Below are positions 36,496-45,415 of a stretch of DNA of 64,000 nt, one piece after another. The position numbers and the translations under genes were made by a program. Numbering within the stretch: the stretch's first letter is position 1; every line of letters begins with the position of its first letter. Under the pieces are notes generated by a model, which saw only the letters and a list, made by a program, of their open reading frames with translations, had not been told where the DNA came from and searched no databases. The DNA comes from Haloarcula ordinaria (GTDB taxonomy: Archaea; Halobacteriota; Halobacteria; Halobacteriales; Haloarculaceae). The DNA lies in contig NZ_CP119789.1 of the NCBI RefSeq assembly GCF_029338275.1, positions 2,480,001 through 2,544,000 of the forward strand, given 5' to 3'.

Positions 36496-37308
36496 ATGAC
36501 CGAGTTGCGCGACCTGCTCGAAGAAGTGGTCGCAGACGCCGACGCGGTGTTTCTGTTCTCCCCGAACGCCTCCTACGCGGAGCAGTTCGGCGAGCTGGAC
36601 GACGTCGACGTCGTGGTCGTCGCGCCGGACAACACCGTCGACGCCGAGACGTTCGTCGAGCTGCCCCTCGAGTTCACCGACATCGAGGGACGGGTCCGCT
36701 TCGGTGTCGAGGGCGCCCTCGAACAGGGCGTGGTCGAGGAAGGTGCCGAGGTGGTCTGCGTCGCCGACATGCTCGGTGGGACGGCCAACAATATCATGCG
36801 CATCGAGACCAGCGACTTCGCTCCCTCCGGTGTCTACGACCTGTTCGTCAACTCTCGCGCGGAGCCGGGCGTCGTCCGCGACGTCTTCGAGGTCGCGGTC
36901 GAACTCGGCAAGAAGGGTCAGAAGGGGAAGCCGGTCGGCGCACTGTTCGTCGTCGGGGACGCCGGCAAGGTGATGAACAAGTCCCGGCCGCTGTCGTACA
37001 ACCCCTTCGAGAAGTCACACGTCCACGTCGGCGACCCCATCGTCAACGTGATGCTCAAGGAGTTCTCGCGGCTCGACGGCGCCTTTGTCATCTCCGACGC
37101 CGGGAAGATCGTCTCGGCGTATCGCTACCTCGAACCCTCCGCAGAGGGCGTCGATATCCCGAAGGGACTCGGCGCTCGCCACATGGCTGGCGGGGCCATC
37201 ACCCGTGACACGAACGCGATATCCATCGTCCTCTCGGAGAGCGACGGCCTGGTACGGGCGTTCAAAGGCGGGGAGCTCATCCTCGAAGTCGACCCAGAGG
37301 AGTACTGA
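36496..37308 (+). CDS. dacZ: Diadenylate cyclase DacZ
   Basis: The 270-residue protein carries the DAC (DisA_N) domain at its C-terminus: FSRLDGAFVISDAG with the DGA motif (about 191-204), then GARHMAGGAITRDTNAISI with the RHxxA motif (about 224-242). It condenses two ATP into cyclic di-AMP. The N-terminal domain (1-120) is the archaeal type. Haloferax DacZ is the characterised archaeal enzyme. The ATG at 36496 is chosen over 36484. It is followed by mscS after only two bases. Confidence 0.93.
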   Translation: MTELRDLLEEVVADADAVFLFSPNASYAEQFGELDDVDVVVVAPDNTVDAETFVELPLEFTDIEGRVRFGVEGALEQGVVEEGAEVVCVADMLGGTANNIMRIETSDFAPSGVYDLFVNSRAEPGVVRDVFEVAVELGKKGQKGKPVGALFVVGDAGKVMNKSRPLSYNPFEKSHVHVGDPIVNVMLKEFSRLDGAFVISDAGKIVSAYRYLEPSAEGVDIPKGLGARHMAGGAITRDTNAISIVLSESDGLVRAFKGGELILEVDPEEY

Positions 37309-37310
37309 CG

Positions 37311-38105
37311 ATGCAGTTCGGAATCGACTGGCCGGAGGTCGTCCGGTCCGTGTTCTCGCCCGAGGGCGCCTTCGTCCTCTCCATCGCCGTCCTCGTCGTC
37401 GGGGCGCTGTTCGGCTACCTCGTCTGGCGCTCCCTGCGACAGTTCATGCGGGAGCTGGGCGTCCCGGAGACCGTGGAGGGGACGCCGTTCGAGCGGACCG
37501 CCCAGAGCCTCGGCACGTCGACGGTGGGTATCGTGTCGAACCTCGCGGCGCTGTTCGTCTACATAACGGCCATCACCGTCGCTCTGAACATCGCACAACT
37601 CGTCGACCCCGAAGCGTACTGGACGCGCTTCACCGCCTTCCTCCCGGACCTCTTCATCGCCGCGTTCGCACTCATCATCGGACTCATCGCCGGTGACAAG
37701 GCGAAACTCGTCGTCTCCGAGCGCCTCCGAAGCGTGAAACTACCGGAGGCGACGGTGTTGCCCGAGCTGGTCAAGTACAGCATCGTCTACCTGGCGGTCC
37801 TCATCGCGCTGGGCCAACTGGGCATCGACACGCTCGCGCTGCTCATCCTGCTCGCCGCCTACGCGTTCGGCCTCGTCTTCCTGGTCGGTCTGGCGCTCCG
37901 CGACCTCCTCTCGGCCAGCGCGGCCGGCGTGTACGTCCTGCTGACCGAACCGTACAGCATCGGCGACGAGATAGTCATCGGCGACCGGCAGGGCATCGTC
38001 CAGGAGGTCGACATGTTCGTCACGCACGTCGAGAGCGATGGCCGCGAGCACGTCATCCCTAACCAGAAGGTCTTCCGGGACGGCGTTATCCGAATCCGGG
38101 ACTAG
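37311..38105 (+). CDS. MscS-family mechanosensitive channel
   Basis: The 264-residue protein has four to five membrane helices (about 20-42, 75-98, 106-126, 145-165 and 170-192). The last leads into the MscS beta domain: ALRDLLSASAAGVYVL, then YSIGDEIVIGDRQGIVQEVD and HVIPNQKVFRDGVIRI. It lacks a long C-terminal domain. It probably releases solutes on hypo-osmotic shock. It is coupled to dacZ, which fits c-di-AMP control of osmotic balance. Its stop overlaps that of the acyltransferase in CTAG. Confidence 0.9.
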   Translation: MQFGIDWPEVVRSVFSPEGAFVLSIAVLVVGALFGYLVWRSLRQFMRELGVPETVEGTPFERTAQSLGTSTVGIVSNLAALFVYITAITVALNIAQLVDPEAYWTRFTAFLPDLFIAAFALIIGLIAGDKAKLVVSERLRSVKLPEATVLPELVKYSIVYLAVLIALGQLGIDTLALLILLAAYAFGLVFLVGLALRDLLSASAAGVYVLLTEPYSIGDEIVIGDRQGIVQEVDMFVTHVESDGREHVIPNQKVFRDGVIRIRD

Positions 38106-38686
38106 GCGTCAGTCGCCCCACTCTCGACCGGTTCCGCCGGAACGCCGGCGACGGTCGTCCCGGGCGGGACGTCCTCGGTCACCAGCGAGTTCGCCGCGAC
38201 CTGTGCGCCCGCGCCGATTTCGACACCTGGGAGGATGATAGCCCCTGCGCCGACCATCGCCCGCTCGCCGATTCTGACCTCGCCGGTCCGGTACTCGGAC
38301 TGGAGAAACTCGTGGCACAGGACCGTCGCGTCGTAGCCGATGATGACGTGGTCCTCGACGGTGATGCGGTCGGGCCAGAAGACGTCGGGTGTCGACTCCA
38401 GTCCCCACGCGACGCCGTCGCCGACCGTCATGCCGAGGCGGCGAAGTAAGACGTTCTTGAGTCGCATACTGGGGAGAATCCGACAGACGAGGATGACGGC
38501 GTAGTTGGCCATCACCCGGAGCGGATGACGGGCGTCGGTCCAGTGGTACAGCGAGTTCAGCGGGCCGGTCGTCGGGTGCCTGACGAGTCGGTCGTGGCGT
38601 CGCTCCGTGTCCTCGGGTTCCGACCTGTCGTCAGCAGGTCCATCGGGCGCTGTCACGCCAGTGCGTACGGTGGTCGCCCTCTTCAA
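38102..38686 (-). CDS. Left-handed beta-helix acyltransferase
   Basis: The 194-residue protein has hexapeptide repeats from about residue 92 (MTVGDGVAWG, ITVEDHVIIGYDATVLCHEF, VRIGERAMVGAGAIILPGVEIGAGAQVAANSLV), typical of maltose O-acetyltransferase-like enzymes. The terminal VPPGTTVAGVPAEPV is the usual cap. An N-terminal extension of about 45 residues is acidic and basic. The acceptor is unknown; a surface glycan or lipid is plausible because of a hydrophobic segment (VMANYAVILVCRILP). Confidence 0.87.
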   Translation of the reverse strand: MKRATTVRTGVTAPDGPADDRSEPEDTERRHDRLVRHPTTGPLNSLYHWTDARHPLRVMANYAVILVCRILPSMRLKNVLLRRLGMTVGDGVAWGLESTPDVFWPDRITVEDHVIIGYDATVLCHEFLQSEYRTGEVRIGERAMVGAGAIILPGVEIGAGAQVAANSLVTEDVPPGTTVAGVPAEPVESGATDA

Positions 38687-38695
38687 CTCCCCGCC

Positions 38696-40192
38696 CTATC
38701 GGCGCCAGAACGTCGGCGTGAAGAGGACCAGGACCGGGATAATCTCGATGCGGCCCACCCACATCAGCAGGACCATCAGCAGTTTGCTCGACCGGGCAAA
38801 GCCCTCGTACGTACCGTACGGGCCCGCCGCGCCGAACGCGGGACCGATGTTGAAGAAGGTCGATGCCGAGGCGCTCAGGGCCTCGAACTCGGTGAGTGGC
38901 GCGCCCGCCCGCTCGCCGTCGGCGATGAGCAGCACCGTCCCGAGGATGAAGAAGACGAGCGCCACCAGCGTGTAGGCGTAGACGTTCTGGACGGTCTGTT
39001 CGTCCACGGCGTTGCCGCCCAGCCGGATAGGGCGGATGGTCTGTGGGTGAGCCGAGACGTTCAGGTCACGCCAGAAGGACTTGGTCACCAGCAGCCAGCG
39101 CAGCGACTTTATCGAGCAGGTCGTGCTCCCGGCCATCCCACCGACGAACATCCCGACGAACAGCACGTTCTTCGCGGCGGCCGACCAGATGTTGAAGTCC
39201 GTCGACGCGTAGCCCGTCGTCGTCACGATGGAGACCACCTGGAAGACGGCGTGGCGGACCGACGCCTCGGGACCGCCCGTGATGGTCGCGTTAGCCACGA
39301 GCAAGGCGAGGATGAGCGCACTCCCGCCGGCGAGAATCCCCAGGTAGAAGTGGAGCTCGTCGCTGTCGCGGAGGCGGGAGACGTCCCCGCGGAAGACGGC
39401 GTACAGCAGGATGAAGTTCGTCGCGCCGACGACCATGATGAGGATGACGGCCCACTGGACCGCAGGAGAGAACGCGCCGACGCTCGCGGCCCGTGGGGAG
39501 AAGCCAGCGGTCGCGATGCCCGTGAAGGCGTGGGCGATAGCGTCGAAGACCGTCATCTTCGGCGCGAGGCCGACCACGCCCAGCAGCCCAAGCAGGAGCG
39601 CGGCCGCGGCGGTGAGCCCGAGGTAGAGCGTGACGAGTATCCGGGCCGTCTCGCCGATAGCGGGCGTGAGCTTCGTGACGTTCTTCGTCCGAGTCTCGGA
39701 CTCCATCAGTTGCGCGCCGGCGACCGAGAGCCGCGAGAGGACCGCCGTGGCGAGCAACAGGACGCCGAGGCCGCCGAGCCACTGGATGACCTGGCGCCAC
39801 ATCAACAGGGCCCGGGAGTGGGCCTCGAAGTCGCGGACGACCGTCGCGCCCGTCGTCGTGATGCCGCTCATACTCTCGAAGAGGGCGTTGACGGGGCTCG
39901 TGAACACGCCAGTCCCCTCGACCAGGAACGGAATCGCGCCGACGAGCGCGATGGCGAGCCACGACAGCGACACCGCGAGGAACGCCTCGCGGTCGTAGAT
40001 GTCCTCGCGCTCGAACTGGACGAGAAGCGTCCCGACGCCGAGGGAGACCGCGATGGCGGCGAGGTACGGGACCGGGTTCTCGCCGTAGACGAACGCGGTC
40101 ACCAGCGGAATCGAGAACGGGACCGCCAGCCACTGAAGTATCGAGCCGACGACGTTCAGCGACGCGCCGACGTCGACCGACGTCAGCGACAG
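38696..40192 (-). CDS. trkH: TrkH-family potassium uptake channel
   Basis: The product, about 498 residues if started at CTG 40192, is the ion-conducting subunit of a Trk/Ktr system. It shows four pore-loop regions, including FESMSGITTTGATV, IATAGFSP, VSIVTTTGYASTDF and FFNIGPAFGAAGPYG, each with TTG/GFS/GP-type filters. The family N-terminus (VDVGASLNVVGSILQWLAV) lies upstream of the first GTG (40102) but downstream of an in-frame TGA. No ATG, GTG or TTG is available there. A CTG six bases after a perfect GGAGGTGA is the likely start. No TrkA/RCK gene is adjacent. Confidence 0.88.
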   Translation of the reverse strand: MSLTSVDVGASLNVVGSILQWLAVPFSIPLVTAFVYGENPVPYLAAIAVSLGVGTLLVQFEREDIYDREAFLAVSLSWLAIALVGAIPFLVEGTGVFTSPVNALFESMSGITTTGATVVRDFEAHSRALLMWRQVIQWLGGLGVLLLATAVLSRLSVAGAQLMESETRTKNVTKLTPAIGETARILVTLYLGLTAAAALLLGLLGVVGLAPKMTVFDAIAHAFTGIATAGFSPRAASVGAFSPAVQWAVILIMVVGATNFILLYAVFRGDVSRLRDSDELHFYLGILAGGSALILALLVANATITGGPEASVRHAVFQVVSIVTTTGYASTDFNIWSAAAKNVLFVGMFVGGMAGSTTCSIKSLRWLLVTKSFWRDLNVSAHPQTIRPIRLGGNAVDEQTVQNVYAYTLVALVFFILGTVLLIADGERAGAPLTEFEALSASASTFFNIGPAFGAAGPYGTYEGFARSSKLLMVLLMWVGRIEIIPVLVLFTPTFWRR

Positions 40193-40198
40193 CGTGGG

Positions 40199-40206
40199 TC
40201 ACCTCC
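40199..40206 (-). promoter_or_regulatory. Strong Shine-Dalgarno before the CTG start of trkH
   Basis: GGAGGTGA on the minus strand perfectly complements the archaeal 16S 3' end. It sits six bases before the CTG at 40192-40190 and decides that unusual start. Confidence 0.55.
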
Positions 40207-40301
40207 CCGGCGCGTCGACACGGAGCGCGGCGTCGCGTTCACGGCACCCTGTACCGACCGAACTGTCTTGAACCCCCAGCCCAGCGAGGCGCCATATTCG
40301 C

Positions 40302-41594
40302 CTAGTCGCCGCGGATCTCGGCCATGTGGTCGATGCGCTGCTGGACGAGGTCGGGCTTGCCGATGTCGTGGCGAACGCGCAGCCCCTCGGTGCCCGCGCG
40401 CTGGAGCGCCCCTTCGGCGATCTCCTCGGCCTCTGAGATGGAGTCGGCGACGCCGACGACGGCGTAGGAGCGCGAGGTCGTCGTGTAGATGCCGTCCTCG
40501 CGGTCGTCGACGCTGGCGTAGAACAGCAGCGCCTCCCCGGCGTTGTCCGCGTCGATGGTGACCTTCGCGCCGGATTCGGGGTCGGTAGGATAGCCGTCCG
40601 GGACGGCGTACTTGCAGACGGTCGCCTTGGGCTGGAAGGAGAGCTGGGGGAGCGACTCGCCCTCGCGGGCGGCCGTCAGCACGTCCAGGAAGTCCGTGTT
40701 CAACACCGGGAGCGTGTTCATCGCCTCCGGGTCGCCGAAGCGTGCGTTGAACTCCACGACGCGCGGGCCCGTCTCGGTGAGCATGAACTGGCCGTAGAGG
40801 ACGCCCTTGTACCCCTCGAGTGCGTCGACGGTGGCTTCGAGGACGTCGACGGCGTCGGTGTAGTCGTCCTCGGTCATGAACGGGAGCGCGAGGCCGGCGT
40901 CGGAGTAACTCCCCATGCCGCCGGTGTTGGGGCCCTCGTCACCCTCGTAGGCGCGCTTGTGGTCCTGAACAGCAGGAGTGACCCGGAGGTCACCGTTGGC
41001 GACGAACGCCTGGATAGTGAACTCCTCGCCGACGAGTCGTTCTTCGAGGACGACGCGGTCGTAGTCGGAGGTCCGGAGGTACTCCTTTGCCTCCTCGGCC
41101 GTACACTGGTCGCCGATGACCCGGACGCCCTTGCCGCCGGTGAGGCCGGCCGGCTTCACGGCGAGGTCGCCGTCGTACTCGTCGATGTAGTCGCAGGCGG
41201 CGTCCATGTCCTCGAACGTCTCGAAGTCGGGACAGCCGGGGATGTCGTGTTCCTGCATGAACCGGCGCTGGAACGCCTTGTCCGTCTCGATGCGGGCCTC
41301 GGCCTCCTGCGGGCCGAAGGCGTAGACGCCGGCGTCGTCGAGCGCGTCGGCCACGCCCGCCGCGAGCGGTGCCTCGGGACCGACGACGGCGAGGTCCGCC
41401 TCGACCTCGCGGGCGTAGGTGGTCACGGCCTGGGGATTGGTCGTGTCCAGCGCCTCGAACCCGTCCGCCAGGTCGACGATACCGGGGTTCCGGTTGCCGG
41501 CACAGGCGTACAGCGCGGCGTCGGAGTCAGCCAGCGCGCGAGCGACGGCGTGTTCACGGCCGCCGCCACCCACGAGCAGCACAGTCTCTGTCAT
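40302..41594 (-). CDS. purD: Phosphoribosylamine-glycine ligase
   Basis: The 430-residue ATP-grasp enzyme joins glycine to phosphoribosylamine in purine synthesis. It shows the N-terminal VLLVGGGGREHAVARALADS, the ATP-grasp segment AVKPAGLTGGKGVRVIGD, and YKGVLYGQFMLTETGPRVVEFNARFGDPEAM in which the metal-binding Glu and Asn lie. The start at 41594 (MTETVLLVGG) is confirmed by the family N-terminus. It is divergent from the thioredoxin-domain gene. Confidence 0.96.
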   Translation of the reverse strand: MTETVLLVGGGGREHAVARALADSDAALYACAGNRNPGIVDLADGFEALDTTNPQAVTTYAREVEADLAVVGPEAPLAAGVADALDDAGVYAFGPQEAEARIETDKAFQRRFMQEHDIPGCPDFETFEDMDAACDYIDEYDGDLAVKPAGLTGGKGVRVIGDQCTAEEAKEYLRTSDYDRVVLEERLVGEEFTIQAFVANGDLRVTPAVQDHKRAYEGDEGPNTGGMGSYSDAGLALPFMTEDDYTDAVDVLEATVDALEGYKGVLYGQFMLTETGPRVVEFNARFGDPEAMNTLPVLNTDFLDVLTAAREGESLPQLSFQPKATVCKYAVPDGYPTDPESGAKVTIDADNAGEALLFYASVDDREDGIYTTTSRSYAVVGVADSISEAEEIAEGALQRAGTEGLRVRHDIGKPDLVQQRIDHMAEIRGD

Positions 41595-41697
41595 GTTGGT
41601 AGGCCGGATTGGCTGGGACGTAAGTATTGCTCTCTCAGTGCGACCGGTGGCTCGCCTCGTCGGTCCGTTTTTCCCCGCGGCCCTCCGAGAAAGTGGT

Positions 41698-43836
41698 ATG
41701 AGCGACAGCCCGGACCCGACGCGACGCAACCGGCTCGACGAGGCCCAGAGCCCCTACCTCCGCCAGCACGCGGAGAATCCCGTGCACTGGCAGCCGTGGG
41801 ACGAGACGGCGCTCGACGCGGCGAAAGAGCGTAACGTCCCTATCTTCCTCTCTATCGGCTACGCCGCTTGCCACTGGTGTCACGTCATGGAGGAGGAGAG
41901 TTTCGAGGACGAGGCCATCGCCGACCTGCTCAACGAGCACTTCGTCCCCATCAAGGTCGACCGGGAGGAACGCCCGGATATCGACTCTGTGTACATGAGC
42001 ATCTGCCAGCAGGTGACCGGCGGGGGCGGGTGGCCGCTCTCAGCGTGGCTCACGCCCGACGGCGAGCCGTTCTACGTCGGGACGTACTTCCCACCCGAGG
42101 AGAAGCGCGGCCAGCCGGGTTTCGCCGACCTCCTGCGGGACCTCTCGAACTCCTGGGCGGACCCAGAGCAGCGCGCGGAGATGGAGAACCGCGCCCGGCA
42201 GTGGACCGACGCCATCGAGAGCGACCTGGAGGCGACCGGCGGTCAACCTGGTGACCCTGACGAGGACCTGATTCAGACGGCGGCGACGGTCGCCCACCGG
42301 GGTGCTGACCGACAGCACGGCGGGTGGGGCTCCGGCGGGCCGAAGTTCCCCCAGACCGGCCGTATCCACGCGCTCTTGCGCGCCCACAGTGATGGTGGAC
42401 AGGACGACTACCTCGCGGTGGTCGAGGAGACGCTGGACGTGATGGCCGACCGGGGTCTGTACGACCACGTCGGGGGCGGCTTCCACCGGTACGCGACCGA
42501 CCCGCAGTGGGCGGTGCCCCACTTCGAGAAGATGCTCTACGACAACGCCGAGATCCCGCGCGCGTTCCTCGCTGGGTACCAGGCCATCGGTTCCGAGCGC
42601 TACGCGTCGGTCGTCAGAGAGACGTTCGAGTTCGTCCAGCGCGAACTCCAACACCCGGACGGCGGCTTCTTCAGCACGCTCGACGCCGTCAGCCGGCCAC
42701 CGGACGACCCAGAGGGCGACACCGAGGAGGGGGCCTTCTACGTCTGGACGCCCGAGCAGGCCCACGCCGCCATCGACGACGAGACGGCGGCCGAGGTCTT
42801 CTGTTCGTACTACGGCGTCGACGGAAAGGGGGGGTTCGACGGGGGACGGGTCCTGGCCGTCCGCAAGCCCGTCGGAGCTCTCGTCGAGGAGTTCGAGATG
42901 GACGAGGCGGAAGCACTCTCACACCTCCAGACGGCGCTGAACCAGGCCTTCGAGGCACGTGAATCGCGTCCGCGACCCGCCCGCGACGAGAAGATTCTCG
43001 CCGGGTGGAACGGCCTGATGATATCGACGCTCGCCGAGGGGGCTATCGTGCTCGACGACGCGTACGCCGACGTCGCGGCCGACGCGCTCGGGTTCGTCCG
43101 CGAGCACCTCTGGAACGACGACGCGAAACGCCTCCAGCGCCGGTTCAAGGACGGCGACGTCGCCATCGACGGCTACTTAGAGGACTACGCGTTCCTCGGC
43201 CGGGGTGCGCTGAACCTCTTCGAGGCCACCGCCGACGTCGAGTACCTCGCGTTCGCCCGCGACCTGGCGACAGCCATCTGCGAGGCCTTCTGGGACGAGT
43301 CCGAGGGGACGCTCTACTTCACGCCGACGGGCGGCGAGTCGCTGGTCGCTCGGCCACAGGAACTGACCGACCAGTCGACGCCGTCGAGCACCGGCGTCGC
43401 CGTCGAGCTCCTGCTCTCACTCTCGCACTTCGTCGACGACGACCGGTTCGAGTCGGTGGCCGAGTCCGTCATCCAGACCCACGCCGACCGAATCTCGTCG
43501 AACCCGCTCCAGCACGCCTCCCTGACGCTCGCGACGGACACGTATCAGCAGGGCGCGCTCGAACTGACGCTCGTCGGCGACACAGGTGACCCGCCGGGAG
43601 AATGGCTGACTACGCTGGCCGAGACGTACGTCCCCCGGCGGCTTGTCGCCTGGCGGCCGGCAGCCGACGAAGGGTTCTCGGAGTGGCTCGCGTCTTTGGA
43701 CCTCGACGAGGCCCCACCGATATGGGCTGGTCGCGACCCTGCCGACGGCGACCCCACCGTCTACGCCTGCCGGAACTTCGCGTGTTCACCGCCGAAACAC
43801 GACCTCGAGGCGGCGCTGACGTGGGGGCAGAACTGA
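41698..43836 (+). CDS. Thioredoxin-domain protein (YyaL/SPATA20 family)
   Basis: The 712-residue protein begins with the family signature RLDEAQSPYLRQHAENPVHW, then a thioredoxin-fold domain with CHWCHVMEEESF (CxxC-like CHWC near 58-61) and VDREERPDIDSVYM. From about 190 on an (alpha/alpha)6-barrel of the N-acylglucosamine epimerase type follows (YDHVGGGFHRYATDPQWAVPHFEKMLYD). The biochemical role is unsettled. The ATG at 41698 fits the family N-terminus. Confidence 0.93.
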   Translation: MSDSPDPTRRNRLDEAQSPYLRQHAENPVHWQPWDETALDAAKERNVPIFLSIGYAACHWCHVMEEESFEDEAIADLLNEHFVPIKVDREERPDIDSVYMSICQQVTGGGGWPLSAWLTPDGEPFYVGTYFPPEEKRGQPGFADLLRDLSNSWADPEQRAEMENRARQWTDAIESDLEATGGQPGDPDEDLIQTAATVAHRGADRQHGGWGSGGPKFPQTGRIHALLRAHSDGGQDDYLAVVEETLDVMADRGLYDHVGGGFHRYATDPQWAVPHFEKMLYDNAEIPRAFLAGYQAIGSERYASVVRETFEFVQRELQHPDGGFFSTLDAVSRPPDDPEGDTEEGAFYVWTPEQAHAAIDDETAAEVFCSYYGVDGKGGFDGGRVLAVRKPVGALVEEFEMDEAEALSHLQTALNQAFEARESRPRPARDEKILAGWNGLMISTLAEGAIVLDDAYADVAADALGFVREHLWNDDAKRLQRRFKDGDVAIDGYLEDYAFLGRGALNLFEATADVEYLAFARDLATAICEAFWDESEGTLYFTPTGGESLVARPQELTDQSTPSSTGVAVELLLSLSHFVDDDRFESVAESVIQTHADRISSNPLQHASLTLATDTYQQGALELTLVGDTGDPPGEWLTTLAETYVPRRLVAWRPAADEGFSEWLASLDLDEAPPIWAGRDPADGDPTVYACRNFACSPPKHDLEAALTWGQN

Positions 43837-43857
43837 CCGCGAGAACGGGACCTTCGC

Positions 43858-44823
43858 TCAGGGCTCGATGACGAGCTTGCCCATGAAGCTGTCTTCCATG
43901 ACGGCGCGCTGGGCCTCGGCCGCCTCCTCCAGGTCGTAGGACCGAGCGACTTCTATCGACAGCGCGTCGGTGCCCATGAGGTGCGCGACGCCCCGAAGCG
44001 GGACCCTGAGGTCAGGTGTGTTGAACATACTCATGAACTGGTAGGAGACGTCCTTCGCCCGGGCCGGCTGGTCGTTCGTGAAGCCGGGGTTCGGCTGGTT
44101 CTCGCCGATGCCGACCACGCGACACTGGTCCGCCGCCACGTCGGCGTCGAGCTGGAGGTAGTCGTCCAGCCGGTGGTCCAGGACGACGTCGACGCCGCCG
44201 TCCGAGGCGTCGACGATGGCGTCGGCCAGGTCGTCACGGTCGTAGTCGAGCACCGTCTCGGCACCGAGGTCGGAGAGCGCCTCGTGATAGGTCGGTGCGG
44301 CGGTCGTGACGACGCGGGCGGAGACCGCCGCAGCAATCTGTACGGCTGCGTGGCCGACGCCACCCGACCCGCCGTGAATCAGGCAGTACTCGGCCGGGTC
44401 GAGTTCGGCGTGGTCGACCAGCGACCGCCACGCGGTGCCAGCGACGACGCCGGCAGCCCCGGCTTCCGTCAGGTCGGCCCCGTCCGGCAGGTGAACCACC
44501 CGGTCGGTGGGAACCGTCGCGTACTCGGCGTACGCCCCCTGGTGGGCAGCGTTCCCGATGCCGGTCCCATACACGCGGTCACCGGGTTCGAACCCCGTGA
44601 CCCCGTCGCCGGTGGCGCTGACGACGCCGGCGACGTCGACACCCGGGGAGAACGGCAGCGAGGCCGGGGTGTAAGACCCGTCGCGGAAGTAGGTGTCGAC
44701 CGGGTTCACGCCGGCGGCGGCGACTTCGACGAGGAGTTCGTCGTCGGCCGGCTCCGGTCGGTCGGTCTCTTCGACACCGAGAACGTCTGTACCACCGTGT
44801 TCGTGGAGGCGTACGGCTCGCAT
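43858..44823 (-). CDS. NADPH:quinone reductase-like medium-chain dehydrogenase
   Basis: The 321-residue protein has the MDR fold: an N-terminal GroES-like domain (AVRLHEHGGTDVLGVEETD, GVNPVDTYFRDG, PGVDVAGVV) and the Rossmann motif LIHGGSGGVGHAAVQIA (about 143-159). There are no structural or catalytic zinc ligands, so it belongs to the quinone oxidoreductase/zeta-crystallin group and probably uses NADPH. The substrate is not visible. Confidence 0.92.
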   Translation of the reverse strand: MRAVRLHEHGGTDVLGVEETDRPEPADDELLVEVAAAGVNPVDTYFRDGSYTPASLPFSPGVDVAGVVSATGDGVTGFEPGDRVYGTGIGNAAHQGAYAEYATVPTDRVVHLPDGADLTEAGAAGVVAGTAWRSLVDHAELDPAEYCLIHGGSGGVGHAAVQIAAAVSARVVTTAAPTYHEALSDLGAETVLDYDRDDLADAIVDASDGGVDVVLDHRLDDYLQLDADVAADQCRVVGIGENQPNPGFTNDQPARAKDVSYQFMSMFNTPDLRVPLRGVAHLMGTDALSIEVARSYDLEEAAEAQRAVMEDSFMGKLVIEP

Positions 44824-44884
44824 ATCCGGAGTGAGAGGGGGACTTGACTTAAATGTGGGTCCACCCGGGTCCCCGGCCGACCGC

Positions 44885-45226
44885 TCACTCCAGCCAGTCT
44901 GGGTTGGGGCGGGGCGGACTGAAGATATCGATGGCGAGCAGCTCGTCGTCGCCGCGGTTCTCCGCCGCGTGGACCTCGTGGCTCTCGAGCCGGTAGGACT
45001 CGCCGGCCTCGACGGTCACCGCCTCGCCGTCCTCCAGGACGAAGGTCTGTGCGCCCTGGTAGACGAACCCGACCTGCTCGTGGTGGTGGCTGTGTTCGGG
45101 CACGCGGCCCCCCGGCGCCATCCGCAGGTGCTGGATGCTCATCTCGTCACCGGCGGCCATCTGTGCGAGGAAGACCCCGGGTTCGACTTCGACCTCTTCG
45201 AACGAATCGTCTGCTACGACGTCCAT
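44885..45226 (-). CDS. Single-domain cupin protein
   Basis: The 113-residue protein has a cupin barrel with metal motif 1 PEHSHHHEQVGFVYQG (His-rich, about 37-52) and motif 2 near YRLESHEVHAAEN (about 76-88). It could bind a metal and act as an isomerase, dioxygenase or binding protein; no substrate can be inferred. It lies downstream of the pseudo-RecA gene's promoter region and is transcribed divergently from it. Confidence 0.85.
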   Translation of the reverse strand: MDVVADDSFEEVEVEPGVFLAQMAAGDEMSIQHLRMAPGGRVPEHSHHHEQVGFVYQGAQTFVLEDGEAVTVEAGESYRLESHEVHAAENRGDDELLAIDIFSPPRPNPDWLE

Positions 45227-45415
45227 ACTCGACGTGGACGGCCCACCATCAAAATAGTATCCGACGGAGCGGGCGACGACCGAGTAGGGCAGTCCATGTT
45301 CTGCTACAGACCCAAATATCCCCGGTTAGCAGGTATCTACCCGCTGTTTCTGAGCGAGACGTCGGCGGTAGCGACGGTATTACAAGGCAGGTATCGGGGG
45401 TAGCTCGGTCATATC

